Source of the DNA: JAAXHB01 sp965214945
GTDB lineage: Bacteria; Actinomycetota; Acidimicrobiia; Acidimicrobiales; Aldehydirespiratoraceae
Direction: 5' to 3'
Length of the DNA stretch: 64,000 nucleotides
Assembly: GCA_965214945.1 (NCBI GenBank)
Contig: OZ244029.1
Span: forward strand, 2,976,001 to 3,040,000
The notes under the pieces were generated by a model. It did not search any database and was not told where the DNA came from. It worked only from the letters and a program-made list of their open reading frames with translations. Below are positions 17,192-25,833 of this stretch, in pieces (position 1 is the first letter of the stretch; the number at the start of each line of letters is the position of its first letter). The position numbers and the translations under genes are program-made.

Positions 17192-19213
17192 TTATTCGAG
17201 TTCGACAATCTCAAGGAGCTGCTTGTAATCTTCTTGAAGCAGCAGAGTATCCCGCGTTGCGGGTGCCAAGCGGACAGTTTCCTCCACCTGACGCTTGGCA
17301 GTATCAAGATAGGTGATGTCTCGCAGTGCGACCAACTGATAGAAGTATGCGAGATCAATACTTGATCTCCAGTTCTGAGGTTCTGTCTTGAAGAGCTGCT
17401 CGTTTTCTGATTCAACAGCGAGAATCGCCTCAGCTAAATCAGATTCTGACAGCTCAACAACTTCAGTAGTAGCCCGTCGTGTAAGCAATGTTCTAGGGAA
17501 GTTAGCGAGGGGCGGGAACCTATTAATAGCATCCCTCAGATGTTCGTCTGCTTCATACCAGGAAAGAGCATTGACTCCGGTACCTGCTATTTGAGCTGCC
17601 CGGTAAAGTTTGAGATTATAGTTGTACAACACCAATACTGCAAGACAGATGATGGCAGTGCTCAGCAGAGCTGATCCCACAGGTTTTTGCAAGATTCGTC
17701 GAACTGTGGCCAGCCGAGCCGCAAGCAGCTGAATCGTGGCCAATGGCATCGCCGATCGTGTTGCGGCACGGTCATCGGCAGCACCGCGTAGCCAGCGCTC
17801 ATTCGACACTGCGTATGCTGCCAGCAGCGCGAACAGCATGTTTGTTGTCGAATGATCGACTTGAAATATGCTCTGTGTAAAGAAAGCCAGCAAGGCGGCA
17901 CCGATTGCCAAAACTAGCAAATCGTCGGGTGACCGGCTGCGCCTGAGGGATCGGTATAGAACATAAATGAGTGCCGACCAAACAAGCAGGTAGCTCAGCA
18001 GGCCGAGTAGGCCTTTCGTTACCAGTTCTTGCATCAGCTTGTTGTGCGCATGGTCAAAATACCCGAGCTTTACATCCTCAGCATTCTTGACATGCCTTCC
18101 CCAGGCGATCAAATAGTTTTCAGTTCCCCAGCCGAGTATCGGTCGTTCCTTGAAGGCATTCACATCCGCTTCGAGTGCCTCTGTTCGCTTAGTTGCACTG
18201 AAATCGGCGCCAGTTCTACCCAGTTGGTCAATGCGTTGCAGCATCCTACTCGACTCGATCACCGGATCCAATACTGCGGTGAACCTGGAGATAGTGAGCA
18301 ATGCTGAAGCCGCGAGCGTCGCGGCCAACAATAAGAATGCCACGCGGCGCACTGTGCCTGGTACGCCGAGCAGGATGTACCCCACGGAGAGGGTGGCAAA
18401 CCCGGCACCCAGACCGAGGAGAGCGGAGCGCGCAGTTGTTAGCCACAGGCACCATAGGCACAACAGCGTGGCAGCGATCCAGAGAGCCTGAAGCAATCGC
18501 GCAGACGCAGTCGGCGCAGCCCGACGTCCAGCTCTGCGCCGGTTCTTGAATTTGCGGTTCTGGCGGCGTTGTGCACCACTAGGTGTTCGGGCACCAGCCA
18601 GAGAGTGGACCACGAGCCCGACACCTGTGATCGCGCTGACCGCAGTGTAGGCGCCAAGATAGCTGGAGTTGCCCAGAGTAGACGAGAGGTGGTTACTATT
18701 GCCGATTGTCTTTATATCGGAAACGCCGAAGTGATCGACAAGCCCTAACCCGCAGACTGTGGCCGCGACTGCGAGATTAATCGTCAGCAGCGCTTTCCAT
18801 GCCGACATATTGCGGAACACAGACCCAGCGATCACAATGAAGGCAAGCCAGTGAGCCTGGTCTATCACCCCTTGCATGCGCTCGTAGGTTGACCAAAGGC
18901 TTCGCACATGGCTTACGCCTGTGAAGCCTGCGATGAGCGAGATCAACAGCCATATGAGCCCGGCGGAGACGATGAGGGATTTGGCCGGGCGGTGCTTAGG
19001 ATTGCGCCATATCAGGATCAGCCATGCAGCGAACGTGACCGTGATTACGGATCTGGCGAAGAGGGCCTTGCCTACGATATACGGGGACAGAGTGCTGCGG
19101 CTGACGATCAAGGGTGTCAGCAGCACTGTCGCCGTCCCGAGCCTTACCAGCCATAACAGAAGCGTCTCGTTGCCGACTCGATTGCTTGTACGGGCCGTGC
19201 GTGTCGCGTTCAC
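17192..19213 (-). CDS. O-antigen ligase/polymerase-like membrane protein
   Basis: 673 residues with about a dozen hydrophobic segments, starting LLLWLVRLGTATVLLTPLIV. The Wzy_C-type region has the periplasmic loop FKERPILGWGTENYLI followed by FDHAHNKLMQELVTKGLLGL, whose His and Arg are typical of WaaL/Wzy. A C-terminal soluble part (about 560-673) looks like TPR-type helices (NALSWYEADEHLRDAINRFPPL). It probably joins or polymerises surface glycans. Base composition is visibly lower in GC than its neighbours, consistent with horizontal acquisition of a surface-polysaccharide gene. It stands alone, with no glycosyltransferase next to it. Confidence 0.8.
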   Translation of the reverse strand: MNATRTARTSNRVGNETLLLWLVRLGTATVLLTPLIVSRSTLSPYIVGKALFARSVITVTFAAWLILIWRNPKHRPAKSLIVSAGLIWLLISLIAGFTGVSHVRSLWSTYERMQGVIDQAHWLAFIVIAGSVFRNMSAWKALLTINLAVAATVCGLGLVDHFGVSDIKTIGNSNHLSSTLGNSSYLGAYTAVSAITGVGLVVHSLAGARTPSGAQRRQNRKFKNRRRAGRRAAPTASARLLQALWIAATLLCLWCLWLTTARSALLGLGAGFATLSVGYILLGVPGTVRRVAFLLLAATLAASALLTISRFTAVLDPVIESSRMLQRIDQLGRTGADFSATKRTEALEADVNAFKERPILGWGTENYLIAWGRHVKNAEDVKLGYFDHAHNKLMQELVTKGLLGLLSYLLVWSALIYVLYRSLRRSRSPDDLLVLAIGAALLAFFTQSIFQVDHSTTNMLFALLAAYAVSNERWLRGAADDRAATRSAMPLATIQLLAARLATVRRILQKPVGSALLSTAIICLAVLVLYNYNLKLYRAAQIAGTGVNALSWYEADEHLRDAINRFPPLANFPRTLLTRRATTEVVELSESDLAEAILAVESENEQLFKTEPQNWRSSIDLAYFYQLVALRDITYLDTAKRQVEETVRLAPATRDTLLLQEDYKQLLEIVELE

Positions 19214-19466
19214 AGCATTTTCCGGCTTCTGCCGGCTGTAGATGTGAGTGTGTTCACGGAGTTCGCCTTGTTGAGTGGGCCGTGGCGTTCATCGTGAGCG
19301 CCGATCGGCAAGTGTTCAGGTGTCGCTGACTCGGGGGTCGTCGCGTTTACCAGTATGCCGTGAAGGACAGCGGGTGGTGACCTGAATCACGGGCTGGCCG
19401 AGTCGGTCGTGATGAAGCCAGGTGGTGGCGAGGCCAAGTCGTGGCAGTGGTTGGGTTGTGTTGCGG

Positions 19467-20669
19467 TTAGAACTTGTCGGCTATTCGGATAGCCAGCACC
19501 GATCCGATCACAGCGAAAGCGGAGACGACCGTCCACATCAGCGGATAGCCGGACTTTTCGATCAGCCAGCCTGTCAGCAGCGGAGCGGTGAACACGCCGA
19601 CGTAAACGCCCATCTGCGTGATGCCGGTAGCGGCTCCGGCTCCGTCGGGGTTGGTGCGCACTATCCCGAAATTGGTAAACACCGGCCAGATCCAGCCGCC
19701 GCCGAACGCCAGGAACGTGGCCGCGATGTGGATGCCTGGCGCTCGTAGAGCCAGCAGCGCCATGCCCGCCGAGCCTGCCAGCCCCGTGAGGCCTGCCAGC
19801 CGGAACGGCGCCATCCGCATCGTGTCGGAGCGCCAGCCGCTGATCAGTCTCAGCGTCACACCTGTGGCGGCGCCCAGACCGAGGAACAGACCCGCCGGCC
19901 CCGGCCCCATCCCCGCGTCCACTGCCGAGCCGACGGTCCAGGCGTTCAGAGCGCCGGCGGTGAAAGCCAGGAACACGCCCACGATCGCGGCCACCACCAG
20001 AGTGCTGAACGACGACTCCGTGGTCGAGGCGGCGCGGGCACTGGGAGCCGCGGGCGAATGCAGTGACACCTTGCGGATTGCGATGAGGGCGCCGAGGGCC
20101 AGGATGGCGCCGATCACGTAAGCCCAGCGCCATCCGACGGTCAGCGCCAGCGACGGCACGGCGAACCCGGCGAGCAGTGAGGCCGTCGGCATTCCGGACT
20201 GCTTGAACGACACGGCCAGTCCGAGCCGCGCAAGCTCAGCGCGGGCCAAGGCGAGGTTGACGGCCGTCTGGTTGGCGGCATTGGCGAACCCGGCCACCGC
20301 CAAGAATGCCGCCACGGCGACGAACGACCGGGCGGTCGCCGCCAGCGTGAGCTGCGTGAGGGCCGACACGGCCAGGGCGGCTGTGATCTGGTTGAGCGGA
20401 CCGATCCGCTGAGCGAGGCGGCCCAGCAAGATCGATCCCACGGTGGCGGCCAAGAAGAACGACCCCAGGCCCCACCCGTAGATCGCTTCGGACACCTGGA
20501 ACTCGTCGCTCACCTGCACCGAGAGCGCGCCGATCAGAAAACCGGGGAAGATCGTCGACACTGTCGACATGACGGTCGCTGTGACGACCGCACCCGAACT
20601 CGGGCCTCCTCGTGGCGTCCCGGTGCTCGGAGCTGGTTCCGGACTCAGCGCCGCCCCTCGACTCGCCAC
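19467..20669 (-). CDS. MFS transporter
   Basis: 400 residues with 12 predicted hydrophobic helices. The loop LLGRLAQRIGPLNQ after helix 2 matches the family's G-x-L-aDrxGrr motif loosely, and the second half has SGWRSDTMRMAPFR. It lies 25 nt after the PIG-L gene on the same strand, so the two may form an operon. Substrate unknown. Upstream, 19,214-19,466 holds no gene that I can see. Confidence 0.85.
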   Translation of the reverse strand: MASRGAALSPEPAPSTGTPRGGPSSGAVVTATVMSTVSTIFPGFLIGALSVQVSDEFQVSEAIYGWGLGSFFLAATVGSILLGRLAQRIGPLNQITAALAVSALTQLTLAATARSFVAVAAFLAVAGFANAANQTAVNLALARAELARLGLAVSFKQSGMPTASLLAGFAVPSLALTVGWRWAYVIGAILALGALIAIRKVSLHSPAAPSARAASTTESSFSTLVVAAIVGVFLAFTAGALNAWTVGSAVDAGMGPGPAGLFLGLGAATGVTLRLISGWRSDTMRMAPFRLAGLTGLAGSAGMALLALRAPGIHIAATFLAFGGGWIWPVFTNFGIVRTNPDGAGAATGITQMGVYVGVFTAPLLTGWLIEKSGYPLMWTVVSAFAVIGSVLAIRIADKF

Positions 20670-20694
20670 TCACGCCGGCGGCCGGACGCTGGGC

Positions 20695-21402
20695 TCATAC
20701 CGGGATTAGCTCGAAGGCGACCGCCAGCTCGGCTCCCAACAGCGATCCGGCACTGGAGCAGGCCTCGCGCAGAAAAGACTCCGGCTCGAAGCTGCCATCA
20801 CCGAGACTGTCGATGTAGGTGCGGTGGCACTCCAGCGAGGCCACGCCCGCGTCGAAGCTGTCTGTCACGTCCACCCCGTGGGTCGGCGCCGGAGAGCCGG
20901 CGTAGGCGATCCAGCGAACGCCGCTCCATGGATCGCCGGCGCCGGAGAACAGCCAGCGGTTGGCAGCGTCACGCGCCGCGTCTGGCAGCGCCCGGCCCAG
21001 CTCACGGTGATCTGTGTGATTCCACGGCCCGCTCTCACCCCAGCGATCTCTGTAGTTCGACCCGATAATCACCTCGGGTCGATGTCGTCGAATGGCCGCG
21101 GCGAGGTCGCGCCGTAAGCCGATCCCGCCGACCACCAAACCGTCGGGATGGTCGAGGAAATCCACCACGGTCACCCCGACGGTTTCGGCGGCGGCGATTT
21201 GCTCGTCGGTGCGCAGCGGGCCTGTCTGTTCGGGGGGCATCGAATCGATCCCGGCCTCGCCACGTGTGGCTAACACATAGCGGACGTTCTTGCCGCGCTT
21301 CGTCCAGCGGGCGATGGCCGCGGAAGCGCCGTACTCGAGATCGTCGGGGTGGGCGACCACAGCGAGGGCGCGGTCCCAGTCCTCGGGTAGCACGGCGAGC
21401 AC
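20695..21402 (-). CDS. PIG-L/LmbE-family deacetylase
   Basis: 235 residues. The zinc motif AHPDDLEYG (about 17-25) and the downstream His pair in NHTDHRELG are the hallmark of the N-acetylglucosaminyl-deacetylase family that includes MshB and Mca. It hydrolyses an N-acetyl group from a GlcNAc-containing compound. It is divergent from the ferrochelatase gene with 46 bp between the starts, so that short gap must hold both promoters. Whether it acts in mycothiol metabolism cannot be decided here. Confidence 0.85.
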   Translation of the reverse strand: MLAVLPEDWDRALAVVAHPDDLEYGASAAIARWTKRGKNVRYVLATRGEAGIDSMPPEQTGPLRTDEQIAAAETVGVTVVDFLDHPDGLVVGGIGLRRDLAAAIRRHRPEVIIGSNYRDRWGESGPWNHTDHRELGRALPDAARDAANRWLFSGAGDPWSGVRWIAYAGSPAPTHGVDVTDSFDAGVASLECHRTYIDSLGDGSFEPESFLREACSSAGSLLGAELAVAFELIPV

Positions 21403-21448
21403 ACCGAATCCTACCGCCGCAAATCGGGGTAGCTTGCGAGCCGATCCG

Positions 21449-22474
21449 ATGCCAGATGCCTATGACTCCGTGGTGATCGTTTCGTTCGGCGGGCCCGAAG
21501 GCCCCGACGATGTGGTGCCTTTCTTGCGCAACGTCACCGCCGGCCGTGGCGTGCCCCGCGCCCGGCTGGAGGCCGTCGTCCGCCAGTATGAGCACTTCGA
21601 CGGGGTCAGCCCGCTCAACGCGCAGTGTCGCCGGCTGCAGGAGGCGCTGGTCGCCGAGCTGCGCCGGGCTGAGCTCGATCTGCCCGTGTACTGGGGCAAC
21701 CGCAACTGGCGGCCGTATCTCGTCGACACGGTGGCGGAAATGGCCGCCGCCGGGCGCCGCCGGGCGCTGGCGCTGGTCACCTCGGCGTATTCGTCGTACT
21801 CGGGCTGTCGTCAGTATTTGGAGGACATCGAGGCGGCCCGAGCCGCTGTCGGCCCGGACGCGCCGGTGATCCACAAGGTGCGAGCCTTCTATGACCATCC
21901 CGGGTTCGTCGAACCGTTCGCCGACGCGGTCGAAGAGGCGTGGTGTCGGCTCCCCGGCGGCCCCGGATCGCCGGCACGGCTGGTGTTCACCGCACATTCG
22001 ATTCCGACGGCGATGGCGGCCGCCTGCGACTACGAGCGCCAGCTTCGGGTGGCGGCCCGGCTGGTGGCCGAGCGTGCGCCGCGGCCGCGCGGGGCGGCTG
22101 AGGCGACCTGGGATCTGGTGTGGCAGAGCCGCAGCGGCCCGCCGTCGGCGGAGTGGCTCGAACCCGACGTGAACGACCATCTGCGGGCCATCACGTCCGA
22201 GTGCGATCAGGCGGTGCTGGCGCCGATCGGCTTCGTGTCCGACCACATGGAGGTGCTTTGGGATCTCGACGTCACCGCGGCCGCCTCTGCTGCAGACGCT
22301 GGAATCGCCATGACCCGTGCCGTGGCTCCCGGCACTGGCCCCGCCCCGCGCTTCGTCAGCATGTGGCGCGAGCTGATCGAGGAGCGCGTCAAGGGCGTTC
22401 CTCGGCAGGCGCTGGGCTCACTCGGCATCGCTGCCGACAGGTGCTCTTCGGCCTGCTGCCCGCCGTCCGGCTGA
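21449..22474 (+). CDS. cpfC/hemH: ferrochelatase (coproporphyrin ferrochelatase type)
   Basis: 341 residues from the ATG at 21449; the frame is open further upstream but that part overlaps the divergent PIG-L gene. Typical sequence: VIVSFGGPEGPDDV at the N-terminus, LVTSAYSSYSGCRQY, the active-site His in VFTAHSIPTAMA, PIGFVSDHMEVLWDLD with the conserved Glu. The C-terminus ends CSSACCPPSG, so Cys332, Cys336/337 and Cys120 could ligate the 2Fe-2S cluster known in actinobacterial ferrochelatases. In Actinobacteria the enzyme inserts iron into coproporphyrin III. Confidence 0.92.
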   Translation: MPDAYDSVVIVSFGGPEGPDDVVPFLRNVTAGRGVPRARLEAVVRQYEHFDGVSPLNAQCRRLQEALVAELRRAELDLPVYWGNRNWRPYLVDTVAEMAAAGRRRALALVTSAYSSYSGCRQYLEDIEAARAAVGPDAPVIHKVRAFYDHPGFVEPFADAVEEAWCRLPGGPGSPARLVFTAHSIPTAMAAACDYERQLRVAARLVAERAPRPRGAAEATWDLVWQSRSGPPSAEWLEPDVNDHLRAITSECDQAVLAPIGFVSDHMEVLWDLDVTAAASAADAGIAMTRAVAPGTGPAPRFVSMWRELIEERVKGVPRQALGSLGIAADRCSSACCPPSG

Positions 22475-22508
22475 GCCGAGCGGGTCGATGAGGCTGCCAC
22501 CGGAAGGG

Positions 22509-22600
22509 GGCGGCCTTGGAGGCTGCTGACGGCCTGGGGCGGCCTTGGAGGCTGCTGACGGCCTGGGGTGGCCTTAGAGGGTGTTGGTGTTGACTAGGAC
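22509..22600. repeat. 29-bp tandem repeat derived from the amidohydrolase stop region
   Basis: Two identical 29-bp units (22,509-22,537 and 22,538-22,566) and a degenerate third are followed by a related sequence that includes the amidohydrolase stop codon at 22,606 (ggccttagaggtagttgac). The units appear to be copies of the 3' end of that gene. They fill the 130-bp gap between the convergent ferrochelatase and amidohydrolase genes. Confidence 0.75.
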
Positions 22601-22605
22601 GGGCC

Positions 22606-24081
22606 TTAGAGGTAGTTGACGTTCGTGCCGAGCTGGACGTAACGGCGGGGTGCCATCTCGGCGATCATGCGAGCCCCGAGCCGCTCAGCCTCATCGAGCA
22701 GAGCCTCCTCGTCGATTGTGAGCAGACGTCCCTCGTGCACCGTGAGCCGCCCGGCCACCATCACCGACTCGGCGTCGGTTCCCACCCCGTAGCGGACCAG
22801 CGTCGCCACCGGGTCGGTCGAGGGGGTGAGCCGCACATTGTTGGCGTTGATCACGGTGATGTCGGCCGACTTGCCCACCTCCAGCGACCCGATCTCGTCG
22901 TCCCACAGCAGCAGCCGGGCCGCGTCGATGGTGCCCATCTCGAAGGCGTCTGCAGTGGAGAAGCCGTAGGGATCAAACAACGGCATGGCGGCCTGGTTGT
23001 GCATGATGTACGCGATCCGCATCAGCTTCAGCACGTCGTTGATGATGGTGTCGCACCCCAGGCCCACGGTTATTCCCCTCGACCGCATCAGCGGCACCCG
23101 GGTGACGGCCGACATGATATCGGTACACACCACCGGGGCGTGGGCCAGCTTGGCGCCGGCGGAGGCCATCAGGTCGATCTCCCGGTCGGTGGTCAGCATG
23201 GCGTGGATGGCCACCAGCCGCTCGGTCAGCGCCCCAATCGAGGCCAAGTGCTCGAGGGGACGGCGGCCGAAAAGCGAGACGCTGAGCTCGATTTCCTCGC
23301 GGTCGCGGTTGATATGGGTCATCACGCCGGTGTTCCAGCGCCGGGCCAGGTCGTCCGTGGCCAGGTAGCGCTCGTCTGAGCACGACGGCACGCCCAGATT
23401 GTGAACCCAGGGCCGCAGCCGGCCTTGGCCCTTCTCGAACCACTTGGCGAAGAATTCCTCGGTGTAGGCCAAGTCGTCGGCCAGCGCCGCCGGGTTGTCG
23501 CGGTACCACGACTTCTCTGTGATCTGCTCGTAGTTGCCGGCCAGCCGGGATTCGCGGTCCCACATGCCTCGGGCCAGCGCGCAGCGGATGCCGGTCTCCA
23601 TCACAGTCTCGGCGATCGGCTCCTCATGGGCGACGGTACAGGTGGTTTCGGTCATGGTGGTGACCCCGGCCCGCAAAAGCTGAGCAAAGGCCACCAGAGC
23701 GCTGACCCTCACGTCGTCGGTGCTCTGGATCGCCTCAGCCGGGATGTAGATGCGGTAGATGTTGGGAAAGTCCTCCACGGTGCTCTCCCGGCACAGTGCC
23801 TGGGCGATGTGGTTGTGACAGTCGATCAGCCCAGGGATCACATAACGTCGGGCGCCGCCGATGCGCTTAGCGTTGGGGTGGCGGCGGCGAAGGTCGGCAG
23901 CCTTGCCGATTTCGGCGATCCGGTCGCCGGCCACGGCTACCGAGCCGTCGGAGATCACCCGCCGCCCGGGGTCCATGGTCACGACCGTGCCTTCCACCAG
24001 CATCGTCACCGGAGGCCCCTCGGCCGCCCCCGCTGAGGACGTGGCCTCACCAGGCGCTGTGGGTCGACTGACTCCGTTCAT
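22606..24081 (-). CDS. amidohydrolase-superfamily deaminase/hydrolase (TRZ/ATZ type)
   Basis: 491 residues. The N-terminal beta-sandwich VEGTVVTMDPGRRVISDGSV precedes a TIM barrel with the metal site PGLIDCHNHIAQ, a second His in AIHAML and an Asp in GLGCD. This is the cytosine deaminase/chlorohydrolase/TRZ-ATZ group that acts on C-N or C-Cl bonds of heterocycles. The barrel strand normally reading HxxE reads THINRDREEIE. It is the last gene of the hydantoinase operon. Confidence 0.87.
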   Translation of the reverse strand: MNGVSRPTAPGEATSSAGAAEGPPVTMLVEGTVVTMDPGRRVISDGSVAVAGDRIAEIGKAADLRRRHPNAKRIGGARRYVIPGLIDCHNHIAQALCRESTVEDFPNIYRIYIPAEAIQSTDDVRVSALVAFAQLLRAGVTTMTETTCTVAHEEPIAETVMETGIRCALARGMWDRESRLAGNYEQITEKSWYRDNPAALADDLAYTEEFFAKWFEKGQGRLRPWVHNLGVPSCSDERYLATDDLARRWNTGVMTHINRDREEIELSVSLFGRRPLEHLASIGALTERLVAIHAMLTTDREIDLMASAGAKLAHAPVVCTDIMSAVTRVPLMRSRGITVGLGCDTIINDVLKLMRIAYIMHNQAAMPLFDPYGFSTADAFEMGTIDAARLLLWDDEIGSLEVGKSADITVINANNVRLTPSTDPVATLVRYGVGTDAESVMVAGRLTVHEGRLLTIDEEALLDEAERLGARMIAEMAPRRYVQLGTNVNYL

Positions 24082-24165
24082 GGCGCTCCCTTCATGCGAC
24101 GGGGCTCTGTGCCGCGGTCGGCGGCGTTCTGGGGGGCCGGGTCGAGCACAGCGTCGCAGATCGCT

Positions 24166-25758
24166 TCAGCCGCGTGGCGCGGCTGCCCGCTCGGCCAGCA
24201 GGAATTTTCGGATCTTGCCGACGCTGGTGCGCGGCAGCTCGTCGATCAGCGTGATTTCACGGGGCCGCTTTGACTTCGAAAGGCGCTGCTCGCACCAGGC
24301 TTCCAGCTCTGCGACCGTCGGTGGCGCAGCCGCGTCAGCGGCCACCGCGAACGCCACCGGCACCTCGTCACGGATCTCGTCGAGCCGACCGACCACAGCG
24401 GCCTCAAGCACCTTCGGGTGCTCCGACAGCTCCGCCTCTACCTCCACGATGGACACGTTCTCGCCGGCGACTTTGAGCACGTCGGAGTGGCGCCCATCAA
24501 AAAAATGCCGCCCGGTGCTGTCGCGCAGGGCCCGGTCACCGGTGAGGAACCAACCACCGCGGAAGCTGGCCGCCGTAGTTTCGGGGTCGTCGAGATAGCC
24601 GGCGAACAGCGTGACTCCGGGCTCGCCGCGCACCGCGACCTCGCCCACGGCGCCCGCAGGCACCGTACGACCGTCGCTGTCCAGCACGTCCACTTCGCAG
24701 CCGGGCGTGACGCGGCCCATCGATGACGGGTCGGGGTCGGCGGCCTCGTCGGTGAGAACAGCAGGGATCGTCTCGGTCATGCCGTAGAGCTGGCGAGGGC
24801 GGCAGCCGAACCAGTCCGTGACGGTGGCGAACTGGTCTGCGGAGATGTTCTGGGCGAACCAGCAGTGGCGCAGTCGCAGCCGATGGCGCAGGTCTTCATC
24901 GGGCGGGGTGCTGCGGGCCAGGATCATGCGGATCGGTGCCGCGAACAGGCTCGCGCAGGTGGCCGAGCGGCGTGCCGCCTGGCGCAGGAAGCCCGAGGCC
25001 GAGAAGGCCGGCATCAGAGCGATGCTGGCACCAGCCCAGATCGCCGAGGCGAACGAGTAGTACTGCGCGTTGGCGTGAAACAGCGGCAGCACCACGAGCT
25101 GGCGGTCGGCCTCAGACAGCGCGCACGCCTCGGCCATCGCCTTGCCCGCGAAGGCGTAGTTCGCTTGAGTCACCTCCACGCCTTTGGGCCGGCCCGTGGT
25201 GCCCGAAGTGAACATCACCGCTGCCCTGTCGCGCAGGCCCGGCGCTGCGCCGGCTGCTGCCCGGTCGCGCAGGCTTGGCGCTGCGTGGCCCGGGCTGTTG
25301 AAGGGCGTCAGCTCGACGTCTGCCTCCTCGACGGTGATCACGGCCATCTCGGTGCCGGCAGCTCCGGCCTCGGACACCGCGGTTTGGTACGCGGCTGCCC
25401 TGGCAGCCGAGCACACGCCCACCGCAGGGCGTGTGCGCTCAATGTGGCCCTTCAGCTCCGGAGGGGCGCCCATCGGATCCGACGGGACGATCCAGGCGCC
25501 TATGCGCACCGCGGCCAGCCACACGGCCACGAAAGTGGGCGAGTTGGTAAGCGCCAGGTGAACGGCACGGCCCGGCTTGGCGCCCAGCCCCGCAAGCGCC
25601 GCGGCGACGCGGTCTACCACGGCGTCGAACTCGCCGTAAGACCAGCGGGCCGCTTCGGCATCGGGTGTTTCGAAGATCAAGAACGGCGCATCGGGGTCGG
25701 CCGCGACAGCATCGTCCCATACGGACGCGAAAGTCCGGGGATCAGCCCAGCCCGCCAC
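24166..25758 (-). CDS. AMP-forming acyl-CoA synthetase
   Basis: 530 residues. The AMP-binding P-loop MFTSGTTGRPKG (about 180-191), the A5 motif YGMTETIPA, the A7/A8 motifs LTGDRALRD and GRHSDVLKVAGENVS, and the A10 Lys in RTSVGKIRKF are all visible. It activates a carboxylic acid to its CoA thioester through the acyl adenylate. Within this operon it presumably activates the acid released by the hydantoinase or amidohydrolase. The GTG start follows a duplicated ribosome binding site (see 25,756-25,797). Confidence 0.92.
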   Translation of the reverse strand: MAGWADPRTFASVWDDAVAADPDAPFLIFETPDAEAARWSYGEFDAVVDRVAAALAGLGAKPGRAVHLALTNSPTFVAVWLAAVRIGAWIVPSDPMGAPPELKGHIERTRPAVGVCSAARAAAYQTAVSEAGAAGTEMAVITVEEADVELTPFNSPGHAAPSLRDRAAAGAAPGLRDRAAVMFTSGTTGRPKGVEVTQANYAFAGKAMAEACALSEADRQLVVLPLFHANAQYYSFASAIWAGASIALMPAFSASGFLRQAARRSATCASLFAAPIRMILARSTPPDEDLRHRLRLRHCWFAQNISADQFATVTDWFGCRPRQLYGMTETIPAVLTDEAADPDPSSMGRVTPGCEVDVLDSDGRTVPAGAVGEVAVRGEPGVTLFAGYLDDPETTAASFRGGWFLTGDRALRDSTGRHFFDGRHSDVLKVAGENVSIVEVEAELSEHPKVLEAAVVGRLDEIRDEVPVAFAVAADAAAPPTVAELEAWCEQRLSKSKRPREITLIDELPRTSVGKIRKFLLAERAAAPRG

Positions 25759-25797
25759 GGCTCAGGCGCCTCCCCTCACGGCTCAGGCGCCTCCGGA
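25756..25797 (-). repeat. tandem duplication of a ribosome-binding/start region
   Basis: Two 21-bp direct repeats sit at 25,756-25,776 and 25,777-25,797. On the minus strand each unit carries GGAGGCGCCTGAGCC before a GTG. The upstream GTG opens a frame that stops after five codons, in the TGA just ahead of the real acyl-CoA synthetase start. A third, weaker copy overlaps the hydantoinase stop at 25,819-25,840. Confidence 0.7.
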
Positions 25798-25833
25798 GGG
25801 AGGCCGAATCCAGTCCGTCAGGCCCGCCACAGC

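Noticed and set aside
22509..22600. CRISPR-like repeat array
   Set aside because: Units are tandem without spacers and derive from a gene end; no cas gene is present.
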